This document shows positions 1 to 5,007 of a stretch of 5,007 bases of DNA, one piece after another. Below the pieces are notes generated by a model, which was not told the DNA's origin, ran no database searches, and saw only the letters and a program-made list of their open reading frames with translations. Both the position numbers and the translations under genes were made by a program. The stretch comes from Anderseniella sp964390445. GTDB taxonomy: Bacteria; Pseudomonadota; Alphaproteobacteria; Rhizobiales; Aestuariivirgaceae. Positions within the stretch are counted from its first letter, which is position 1. Each line of letters starts with the position of its first letter. The stretch lies in NCBI GenBank assembly GCA_964390445.1, contig CAYMJJ010000150.1, positions 1 through 5,007 on the forward strand. Reading direction: 5' to 3'.

Positions 1-787
1 CGATGACCGCCGGAATGCCTGCCGTTCCCGGCGCGATCTGCGCGTTCTGCCAGACGAGGAGAATGCCGCCAATGGCCGCGATCACGCTGGCAAAGGTGTA
101 GGCCGCCACGCGGTGCGCCGTAACGTTGAAGCCAAGTGCCGCCATGCGCCTCGGATTGTCGCGGCACCCCTGCAGCGCCAGCCCGAACGGCGCACGCGAG
201 ACGTAGACGACTGCAGCGTAGCAGATCGCCGCGCAGCCGAGCGTCAGGTAGTAGAACGGCACGGGGCCGCGCCAGTCGATACCGAAGAGCATCGGGGGCA
301 CCACCAGGTTGAACCCGGAATACCCGTTGAAAATCGTATAGTTCTGCCGCGTGAAATAGAAAAACGCTGCGGCAATCGCGAGGGTGATCATGATCGTGTA
401 GATGCCATCGGTGCGGACCGCCAGCGCACCGACAATGGTGCCAAAAATGGCCGCGATGACGATGGCAATGGGGATATAGAGCCACCAGGGCAGCCCCATG
501 CTGATCGCCGTCAGGCCCGAGGTGCCGAAGATCGCCACCATGTAACCGGCCATGGCCGCGACCGACATCTGGATTAGGCTGACCATGCCGCCGTAGCCCG
601 CCAGGAACATGAGCGACAGCGCGATCATGCCCAGGATGAACGTCCAGCCCATGACCTGGAACAGGATGAAGTCGTTGGCCCAGGCCGGCATGGTCAAAAG
701 CACCAGGGCGAGCGCCCACCACGGCATCGGAATCCGCTCGAGCCAGCTTCGCTGGATGGCAGTCTTGTTCTGCTCGACCAGCGCCAT
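1..787 (-). CDS. livM: LivM-type permease of a branched-chain amino acid/amide-like ABC importer (C-terminus cut by window edge)
   Basis: Inner-membrane permease of a Liv/HAAT-type ABC importer, which pairs with the LivH-type subunit to form the translocation channel. The first 262 residues are visible and the reading frame stays open to the left edge. A short charged N-terminus (about 1-20) is followed by hydrophobic segments near 24-36, 41-64, 72-88, 101-124, 128-146, 177-196 and 226-246. Family signatures are the GYGGMVSL segment (64-71), AVRTDGIYTIMITLAIA (123-139), and the cytoplasmic loop GLALQGCRDNPRRMAALGFNV (202-222), which matches the conserved LivM loop contacting the ATPase. The ATG at 785-787 lies 3 bases after the livH stop, with AGGGG inside the end of livH as a possible ribosome binding site, so translational coupling is likely. 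The family assignment is firm. The substrate is not known, and livM is used as a family label. Confidence 0.93.
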   Translation of the reverse strand, partial: MALVEQNKTAIQRSWLERIPMPWWALALVLLTMPAWANDFILFQVMGWTFILGMIALSLMFLAGYGGMVSLIQMSVAAMAGYMVAIFGTSGLTAISMGLPWWLYIPIAIVIAAIFGTIVGALAVRTDGIYTIMITLAIAAAFFYFTRQNYTIFNGYSGFNLVVPPMLFGIDWRGPVPFYYLTLGCAAICYAAVVYVSRAPFGLALQGCRDNPRRMAALGFNVTAHRVAAYTFASVIAAIGGILLVWQNAQIAPGTAGIPAVI

Positions 788-790
788 CGC

Positions 791-1801
791 CTACCCCTGT
801 CCCAACAGGCCCTGCGGCCGGAAGGCCAGCACGGCAGCCATGATGAGGAATGTGAACACAACCGAGTAGGTTGGTGCATACACCAGGCCCAGTTGCTCGG
901 ACAGCCCGATGATCAACGCACCGATCGCAGCGCCGGGGATCGAGCCCATGCCGCCCACGATCACGACGACAAGGCTTGCCAGCAGGAACCGTGTGTCCTC
1001 GCCGGGTGACAACGACTGGAACGTACCGCCGACGATCCCCGCTACACCCGCCAGCCCTGCACCAAAGGCAAAAACGGCGAGGAAGACATAGTGGATACGT
1101 ACGCCCGAGGCCGCCAACATCTCGCGATCGTCGACGCCGGCCCGCACCAGCATGCCCAACCGGGTCTTGTTCAGGACCAGCCACATGCCGATGCCGATGA
1201 CGATGGCAGCGAACAGGATCGCCATCCGTACGGCAGGGTACTTCAGGTAGATGAGTTCGCCGTTCTCGCGCACGCTGGAAATGACCGGCAGCGTCATTGG
1301 CCCTGACAGCCAGTCGGGCGACAGGATCGTGTAGGACTGGCCACCCCAGATCCACAGCAACAGATCGGCAACCACCACCGAAATGCCGATGGTCACCATG
1401 GTCTGGCGCAGTTCCTCGCCTTCCATTCGCCTGAATACCTGGTTTTGCAGAACAATGCCGACGATACCGACCAGAATGAAGACAACCGGAAACGCGACAA
1501 GCCACGATCCGGTCCGCTCGGAAATCTCGAAGCCAAGGTAGCCGCCCAAGAGGTAGAGCGAACCATGTGCCAGGTTCACGTTGCGCATCAGGCCAAAGAT
1601 CAGCGTAAAGCCCGAGGCAACGAGAAAATACAGCGCACCCAGCGTGATGCCGCCGAAGACTGCATTGAGGAACACCCGCTTGCGGCCGAGCACCTGTTCC
1701 ACTTCGGGCGACCAGGGCGCGAAGATCAGCCAGAGAATCACGGCCACAACAAGCGCGATCAGAAGCGACCAGACCGGGTGGCGTTGAATGAAATCCTGCA
1801 T
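791..1801 (-). CDS. livH: LivH-type permease of a branched-chain amino acid/amide-like ABC importer
   Basis: Complete 336-residue inner-membrane permease, the LivH half of the channel. An N-terminal hydrophobic segment (about 11-28) precedes the LivH core. The most diagnostic stretch is at 50-88, where GGITLGALYFLVASGFTLIFG runs into LMRNVNLAHGSLYLLGGY. The cytoplasmic coupling loop is GMLVRAGVDDREMLAASGV (216-234), and the C-terminal signature is GGMGSIPGAAIGALIIGLSEQLG (283-305). About eight to nine membrane segments can be drawn. The protein is somewhat longer than the usual ~290-300-residue LivH because of the extra N-terminal segment and the 155-190 loop. The ATG at 1799-1801 is chosen because it opens the hydrophobic N-terminus; the next Met is residue 72. 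The gene follows the AraC-type regulator by 135 bp and precedes livM by 3 bp. Substrate specificity lies mainly in the binding protein, so it cannot be inferred here. Confidence 0.95.
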   Translation of the reverse strand: MQDFIQRHPVWSLLIALVVAVILWLIFAPWSPEVEQVLGRKRVFLNAVFGGITLGALYFLVASGFTLIFGLMRNVNLAHGSLYLLGGYLGFEISERTGSWLVAFPVVFILVGIVGIVLQNQVFRRMEGEELRQTMVTIGISVVVADLLLWIWGGQSYTILSPDWLSGPMTLPVISSVRENGELIYLKYPAVRMAILFAAIVIGIGMWLVLNKTRLGMLVRAGVDDREMLAASGVRIHYVFLAVFAFGAGLAGVAGIVGGTFQSLSPGEDTRFLLASLVVVIVGGMGSIPGAAIGALIIGLSEQLGLVYAPTYSVVFTFLIMAAVLAFRPQGLLGQG

Positions 1802-1805
1802 ACGT

Positions 1806-1830
1806 TCCGTCCAAATACCCCCCGGACGGA
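1806..1830 (-). promoter_or_regulatory. Inverted repeat over the presumed livH ribosome binding site
   Basis: On the minus strand TCCGTCC (1830-1824) pairs perfectly with GGACGGA (1812-1806) across an 11-base spacer containing six consecutive Gs. GGACGGA is also the best Shine-Dalgarno-like sequence for livH, ending 4 bases before the ATG, so the hairpin would hide it. The rest of the 135-bp araC-livH gap (1802-1936) shows no convincing sigma-70 or sigma-54 promoter and no U-tailed terminator. Read-through from araC with translational control at livH is therefore possible. The repeat itself is certain; its function is inferred. Confidence 0.4.
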
Positions 1831-1936
1831 GGGCTTGTGGAGACTAGCGCCCAATTCCGGTGGAACAGTTACCCCAGCGTCTGATCCTTCGCCGCAGTGT
1901 CGCTAAATCAGCCCCTTCCCGCCGCGAGACATACGC

Positions 1937-2767
1937 TCAGGCGACATAGACCGAACGGCGGTATGCGGAGGGCGGCACCACGCCATTACTGATAAAGAAG
2001 CGAGAAAAGCTCGCCTGGCTCGAAAACCCCAGATCGAAACCGATGTTGGCCACCGCTTCCTCCGAAGTCGCCAGCAATTCGATCGCACGCTCCATCCTCA
2101 GCGCGTTCAGATAAAGGTTCGGCGTCAGTCCGATCTGCGCCCGGAAAAGCTTGTAGAAATGGGGCCGCGACAAACCCACTTCGCTCGCAACGCGATCCAG
2201 TTCGATCAGCTCGCCGATGCTGTCCTGAAGACATTTCAGCGCCTTCCGTATCCGGTAATCCCGCCTCGGCAGGTCCGGCCCGGTGAAGTGGGCACCGCGC
2301 GGTGTCCATTGCCAGGACTGGTAGAACGCGAACTGCGTGAGATCGGCAAGCCTGTCTTCCAGCATCACGTTCTCACGGTCTTCGTCCAGCATTGCCTGCG
2401 CTGTACCAAACACCAGCCGCTCCAGGTGATCGGTCACCTCGATGCCGACACGGCCAAAGCAAATCGAGGCGGAGGCGCGGCGCGAGGCTTCGAGAAACCA
2501 CGACGGCCGCATGTACAGAACGAGAGCTAGCGTGGGTTCGGACTGGTGGACAGGCTGGTAGTGATGCGCCTGCCACGGGCTGATCGCAACTGCCTGACCG
2601 GCCGAGAGCGGCCATCGCTGGCCATTCACTATGACCTCCGCCGGCGGGCCCTGTACGTGGAAAATCAGATGGCCTTCACGGTGACCGTGCGGAACCATGC
2701 CGCGATCCATGCTGTACAGGCAAACGCGCCCGAAATGCCCGTGAAACACGGCCAAAGAGTCACTCAT
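1937..2767 (-). CDS. AraC/XylS-family transcriptional regulator with N-terminal cupin-like sensor domain
   Basis: Cytoplasmic DNA-binding regulator of 276 residues, a normal length for the family. The N-terminal half resembles an AraC-type cupin ligand-binding domain: the His-rich strand PHGHREGHLIFHV (26-38) is followed by VNGQRWPLSAGQAVAISPWQAHHYQP (47-72). The C-terminal 100 residues hold two helix-turn-helix motifs. The first is at 188-210 (IELDRVASEVGLSRPHFYKLF), and the second is at 238-259, where AVANIGFDLGFSSQASFSRFF is the AraC signature, followed by PPSAYRR (265-271). The ATG is well supported by GGGAGGAG at 2778-2771, 3 bases upstream, the strongest ribosome binding site in the window. 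A 17-bp palindrome abuts that site. The gene sits between the dehydrogenase and the permease genes on the same strand, so it probably controls this operon in response to the imported solute or a metabolite. The inducer is unknown. Confidence 0.95.
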   Translation of the reverse strand: MSDSLAVFHGHFGRVCLYSMDRGMVPHGHREGHLIFHVQGPPAEVIVNGQRWPLSAGQAVAISPWQAHHYQPVHQSEPTLALVLYMRPSWFLEASRRASASICFGRVGIEVTDHLERLVFGTAQAMLDEDRENVMLEDRLADLTQFAFYQSWQWTPRGAHFTGPDLPRRDYRIRKALKCLQDSIGELIELDRVASEVGLSRPHFYKLFRAQIGLTPNLYLNALRMERAIELLATSEEAVANIGFDLGFSSQASFSRFFISNGVVPPSAYRRSVYVA

Positions 2768-2778
2768 TAGCTCCTCCC

Positions 2779-2795
2779 AAGGACTTCAAGTCCTT
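2779..2795. promoter_or_regulatory. Perfect 17-bp palindrome just upstream of the araC-type gene
   Basis: AAGGACTTCAAGTCCTT has two perfect 8-bp arms around a single central base. It abuts the Shine-Dalgarno sequence (2771-2778) and ends 12 bases before the ATG of the regulator gene. The size and symmetry suit a protein operator for a dimeric repressor, or an mRNA stem that would sit beside the ribosome binding site. A one-base loop makes a full RNA hairpin poor, although a 6-7-bp stem with a 3-5-base loop could form. AraC-family proteins usually bind direct repeats, so the binding partner may be a different regulator. The palindrome is certain; its role is inferred. Confidence 0.45.
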
Positions 2796-2887
2796 ATTCT
2801 TTGTGGCGCCGCGTGCCGTCTTCGAGCCCGTCGGGCAAGACAATGTTAACCCGAAACCGGAATTCCGCAAACATCACCATGAATGTC
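2796..2887 (-). other. Rest of the dehydrogenase-araC gap, with small dyads
   Basis: The stretch between the dehydrogenase stop and the 17-bp palindrome contains CGGAATTCCG (2858-2867), GTTAAC (2845-2850) and GCCCG-T-CGGGC (2826-2836). The last could give a short GC stem-loop in the transcript, but no run of U follows it, so it is a poor candidate for an intrinsic terminator. No convincing -35/-10 pair stands out. A TTTCGGG heptamer (2856-2850, minus strand) also occurs in the tandem repeat upstream of the dehydrogenase, but one heptamer is weak evidence of a shared operator. Confidence 0.25.
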
Positions 2888-3925
2888 TCACAGCACCGCC
2901 CGCATGATCCTTTCATAATCGCGGGCCGTGGCGTGGCGCGGGTTGGTCCGGTTGGCCAGATCGGCCGCCGCCCGGTGTGCAGCGCGCTGAAGAACATCTG
3001 CCTTGATTCCGATCTCGGACAGCCTGAGAGGCAACCCGACACGTCCGGCCAGAAGCGACAGCCGTTCGGCGAGGTCGGACCCGGCCGGCAGCGCCAGGGC
3101 CATCCGGATCTGGTCGAAGCGGTCGCACACGGCCGGTGAATTGAAGGCCAGAATCTCCGACACAAGGGCACCATGCAGCACGCCATGGCGAGACCGGGTG
3201 ACGGCTTCAAGGCCATGTGAAGCCGCTTCGATCCCGCCGAAACCTTTCTCCGAGGCGAGCCCGGCATTGAGTGCCGCAGCGAGCAGTTCACGCCTGGCGG
3301 CAAGGTCATTGCCGTTCTGGACTGCCGCCTCGAGATGGAGCGCCGCACGGCGCAGACCGTCGAGCGCCATGCCATCAGCGGGCGGATTGAACGCTGGACT
3401 CAGGAAACATTCGAGGCAATGGATGAGCGCGTCCATGCCTGCCGCGGCGGTTGCGAACGGGCTCGCGCCCATTGTCAGCGTCGCATCGCAGAGGATCGCG
3501 GAGGGCAGCTTCGCCCGCTGCCCGGCCGGTATCGCATCCCTGCCAAGAGGTCCGATGCCAATGGTCCCGGTACGGGTCGGAATCGTCAGCAGCGGAAGCG
3601 AAGGATCGCCAGCCAGCCGCGCCAGGTCCAGGGCAGTCATCCCCCCGAACCCGACGACCCCGTCAGATCCGGCTTCCGACATGAGTTCTCCGGCGCGAAG
3701 AAGGTCCGCCATGGCACTGCCGCCCGCGCCCGCCATGCAGATGGTGTGATGGACATCAGGCGGCATTGTGCACAACAGCCGGTCGAGCCCGTCGCTACAC
3801 GCTCCCTCCTCATCCGTAATGATGAGTGGACGCGTGATCGCGTGGCGCGACAGTTCCTCTCCTAGCGCGTCCTCAAGGACACGGTCAGCAAAGTGAACTC
3901 TGGTCAGATAGCAGATGAGAGACAC
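2888..3925 (-). CDS. Iron-containing alcohol dehydrogenase-family oxidoreductase (maleylacetate reductase-like superfamily)
   Basis: Probable cytoplasmic NAD(P)-dependent, metal-dependent oxidoreductase interconverting an alcohol or hydroxy acid and its carbonyl form. At 345 residues it is shorter than the usual ~380. The N-terminal half is the dinucleotide-binding part and includes GFGGMTALDLAR (92-103), where family members usually have a GGGS-x-x-D pattern. The helical C-terminal half keeps the expected metal ligands: D165 and H169 in GMDALIHCLE, H237 in ASHGLE, and H251 in VLHGAL, with the 14-residue spacing between the last two typical of the family. FNPPADGMALDGLRRA (179-194) and NPR (328-330) are further matches. 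The loop normally reading IPTTAGTGSE is changed to IPTRTGTIGIG (115-125) and appears shortened. The GTG at 3925-3923 is chosen because an in-frame TGA lies two codons upstream and the N-terminal YLTRVHF strand fits the family. GGTGA before it is a weak ribosome binding site. The substrate is unassigned. Confidence 0.87.
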   Translation of the reverse strand: MSLICYLTRVHFADRVLEDALGEELSRHAITRPLIITDEEGACSDGLDRLLCTMPPDVHHTICMAGAGGSAMADLLRAGELMSEAGSDGVVGFGGMTALDLARLAGDPSLPLLTIPTRTGTIGIGPLGRDAIPAGQRAKLPSAILCDATLTMGASPFATAAAGMDALIHCLECFLSPAFNPPADGMALDGLRRAALHLEAAVQNGNDLAARRELLAAALNAGLASEKGFGGIEAASHGLEAVTRSRHGVLHGALVSEILAFNSPAVCDRFDQIRMALALPAGSDLAERLSLLAGRVGLPLRLSEIGIKADVLQRAAHRAAADLANRTNPRHATARDYERIMRAVL

Positions 3926-3930
3926 GTGTC
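3921..3930. promoter_or_regulatory. 10-bp palindrome overlapping the dehydrogenase start codon
   Basis: GACACGTGTC is a perfect palindrome spanning the GTG start codon (3925-3923) of the dehydrogenase gene. It could be a small operator or an initiation-region fold, but 10-bp palindromes arise by chance fairly often in GC-rich DNA. It is recorded because of its position only. Confidence 0.15.
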
Positions 3931-3960
3931 ACCCGGTGCCAAGCTTCCAGTCCTGAGGGC

Positions 3961-4002
3961 CCGCGCACACTTTCCCGAAAGCCGCGCATGCTTTCCCGGA
4001 AC
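3961..4002 (-). repeat. Two-copy imperfect direct repeat, 21-bp period, candidate AraC/XylS-type operator
   Basis: Positions 3961-3981 and 3982-4002 are adjacent 21-bp units that agree at 17 of 21 positions. On the minus strand both contain CGGGAAAG, then two variable bases, then TGCGCGG. The pair ends 35 bp before the GTG of the dehydrogenase. Tandem direct half-sites about 21 bp apart (two helical turns) next to the promoter are the known binding geometry for AraC and XylS, and an AraC-type regulator is encoded in the same cluster. Assigning the site to that regulator is inference. Each unit also has a small internal dyad (CTTTC-CC-GAAAG at 3970-3981; TTCC-C-GGAA at 3992-4000), so a repressor site is an alternative. 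No clear -10/-35 pair was found in 3926-3960. Confidence 0.5.
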
Positions 4003-4006
4003 CTGT

Positions 4007-4034
4007 AAGCGAGGCCGGTTGCCCGGCCCCGCCT
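4007..4034 (-). terminator. Strong GC stem-loop after the binding-protein gene (attenuator or mRNA 3'-end stabiliser)
   Basis: On the minus strand AGGCGGGGCCGG (4034-4023), loop GCAA, and CCGGCCTCGCTT (4018-4007) form a 12-bp stem with two G-U pairs, closed by a GNRA-type tetraloop. It starts 16 bases after the stop codon of the substrate-binding protein gene. No U-run follows, so it is not a textbook intrinsic terminator. Stem-loops in this position are known in binding-protein-dependent ABC operons, where they protect the upstream mRNA or cause partial termination so that the binding protein is made in excess. The fold is strongly supported; which role applies is inference. Confidence 0.55.
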
Positions 4035-4050
4035 GTTCTTTCAAACGGCC

Positions 4051-5007
4051 TCAGCCGCCGCCGAGCGCCTTGCAGTCCGGCGTGTCGCGTGACGGAAGAC
4101 CCATCGCACGGAACTCTTCGGACGTCATGCCAAGGGTCTGGTTCACGTTCTCGACCTTGCTGACCATGACGTTCTTCAGCCCGCCAGCACCGTCGTCCTG
4201 GACCTCGTTGATGAAGACCGTCCCGGTTGCCTGCCGGTTCTCGTTGAGCGAGACCGGGCCAAGCGGCGTTTCAACGGGATCGTCTGCAAGCGCAGCCCGG
4301 AACTTGGCCTGCCCGTCTGACAGATCGCCATCGATCTCGTTCAGGGCGTCGATCGCGGCCAGTGTTGCCACGTAGTAGCCAACGCCGAACAGTGAGGGCG
4401 ATGGGAAGCGCTCACCTTCCGGGAAGGCGTCCTGATACGACTTCACATAGGCCTGCCAGGCCGGATCCGGGTTGTCCTGGGCCAGGGCACCGGAGGTTGG
4501 CGTTCCAATCAGCGCATCCTTGGCGCGGCCCTTCGATGTCAGCACGGTCTGGTCGGCCATGATCGTGCCGCCAATCAGGTTGGTATCGGCACCGGCCTGC
4601 TGGTACTGGTTGAGGAAGTTGATAGCGTCGGTACCGCCAACGCCGAGGTAGATCGCATCAACATCTTCGGGAAGTGCAGCGATCACCCCGCCAAAGTCCG
4701 ACGATCCCAGGGGCACCCAGAAGCGTTCGACGATGGTGCCGCCGGCGCGGCAAAAGTCCACCGCGAAGCCGAGGAAGTTGGTGTAGCCGAACGAATAATC
4801 GGCCGCGATGGTCGCAACCCTCTTCCAACCCTTCTCATTGACGACGTAGGAGCCAAGCCCGGAGCCCCACTGCGCGCCATCAAGGTTGAAGCGGAAGAAG
4901 TTTTCCGCCGGATCCACCCATGTTGTCTCCAGCGCGCCCGAGATCCCGTTGATGACGGTCTTGTTCGGAATGGTTTTCGCATAGTCACGCATCGCGATAC
5001 CTTCGGA
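4051..5007 (-). CDS. Periplasmic substrate-binding protein of a Liv-like ABC importer (N-terminus beyond window edge)
   Basis: C-terminal 318 residues of a type I periplasmic binding protein (Peripla_BP_6/LivK-like) that would capture the solute and deliver it to the LivH/LivM permease. The frame is open through the right edge (SEGIAMRDYAKTIPN), so the internal ATG at 4992-4990 is not the start. The missing part should hold the signal peptide and first ~70-90 residues. Recognisable segments (numbered from the edge) are VINGISGALETTW (18-30), the inter-lobe stretch WKRVATIAADYSFGYTNFLGF (61-81), DAIYLGVGGTDAINFLNQYQQAG (117-139) and the second-lobe PSLFGVGYYVATLAAIDAL (204-222). Two cysteines, C86 and C312 near the C-terminus, could form a disulfide, which is an inference. 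The protein ends in DCKALGGG. It is separated from its presumed permeases by the dehydrogenase and the regulator. The ligand cannot be read from the sequence; amino acids, amides and aromatic or short-chain acids all occur in this family. Confidence 0.92.
   Translation of the reverse strand, partial: SEGIAMRDYAKTIPNKTVINGISGALETTWVDPAENFFRFNLDGAQWGSGLGSYVVNEKGWKRVATIAADYSFGYTNFLGFAVDFCRAGGTIVERFWVPLGSSDFGGVIAALPEDVDAIYLGVGGTDAINFLNQYQQAGADTNLIGGTIMADQTVLTSKGRAKDALIGTPTSGALAQDNPDPAWQAYVKSYQDAFPEGERFPSPSLFGVGYYVATLAAIDALNEIDGDLSDGQAKFRAALADDPVETPLGPVSLNENRQATGTVFINEVQDDGAGGLKNVMVSKVENVNQTLGMTSEEFRAMGLPSRDTPDCKALGGG

Noticed and set aside
113..577. Plus-strand open frame of 154 codons
   Set aside because: It lies antisense inside the livM-type gene, whose translation matches a known family. 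The plus-strand product is rich in Arg, Asp and His with no recognisable domain, as expected from the opposite strand of a GC-rich gene.
1445..1906. Plus-strand open frame of 153 codons over the livH N-terminus and the araC-livH gap
   Set aside because: It is antisense to the clear LivH N-terminal segments, has a hydrophilic low-information product and shows no ribosome binding site of note.
2826..2836. GCCCG-T-CGGGC as a terminator between the dehydrogenase and the regulator gene
   Set aside because: In RNA only about four base pairs with a three-base loop can form, and no U-run follows, so it does not qualify as an intrinsic terminator.
2794..3375. Minus-strand open frame of 193 codons overlapping the end of the dehydrogenase and the gap after it
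   Set aside because: It is another frame of the same strand with no recognisable domain. It mostly overlaps the well-supported dehydrogenase, and its composition is that of a shifted GC-rich gene.
3003..3749. Plus-strand open frame of 248 codons, and overlapping ones at 3335-3865 and 3451-3684
   Set aside because: All are antisense to the dehydrogenase, which carries conserved metal-ligand motifs. The plus-strand products have biased Arg/Ser/Pro/Ala composition and no family features.
4051..4992. Treating the ATG at 4992-4990 as the true start of the binding protein
   Set aside because: The frame stays open to the window edge and the upstream codons continue the family sequence. A start here would remove the signal peptide and first lobe that a periplasmic binding protein needs.
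1..5007. Mobile element, CRISPR array, tRNA/rRNA or defence system
   Set aside because: No transposase or integrase, no terminal inverted repeats, no repeat-spacer pattern, no tRNA-like cloverleaf and no defence-type domain were seen. All coding space is explained by the five transport, regulatory and metabolic genes.

Overview
The window looks like a metabolic locus from a GC-rich bacterium, most plausibly an alphaproteobacterium. That rests on the high GC content, a GTG start, and the protein style of the transporter subunits and the dehydrogenase; it is inference, because no rRNA or other taxonomic marker is present. All five genes lie on the minus strand, so the locus reads from right to left. 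Both end genes run off the window.

In transcription order: (1) a periplasmic substrate-binding protein of the branched-chain amino acid/amide (HAAT, Liv-like) ABC uptake family, without its N-terminus (4051-5007); (2) a 125-bp gap holding a strong GC-rich stem-loop and an imperfect tandem repeat with a 21-bp period; (3) a small iron-containing alcohol dehydrogenase-family oxidoreductase with a GTG start (2888-3925); (4) a 120-bp gap ending in a perfect 17-bp palindrome beside a strong ribosome binding site; (5) an AraC/XylS-family regulator with an N-terminal cupin-like sensor domain (1937-2767); (6) a 135-bp gap with a short inverted repeat over the presumed ribosome binding site of the next gene; (7) a LivH-type permease (791-1801); and, after 3 bases, (8) a LivM-type permease cut by the left edge (1-787). 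The ATPase genes (livG/livF type) are not in the window and would be expected beyond the left edge.

The simplest reading is a substrate-inducible uptake-and-catabolism locus. The binding protein and LivH/LivM import a small organic solute, the dehydrogenase acts on it or on a breakdown product, and the AraC-type protein senses it and controls the operon. The substrate cannot be read from the sequence.

Nothing here shows a mobile element, CRISPR array, RNA gene or defence system. The points of most interest are regulatory, namely the 21-bp tandem repeat placed as an AraC/XylS-type operator would be and the 17-bp palindrome before the regulator gene, together with the unusual cofactor-loop sequences in the dehydrogenase.
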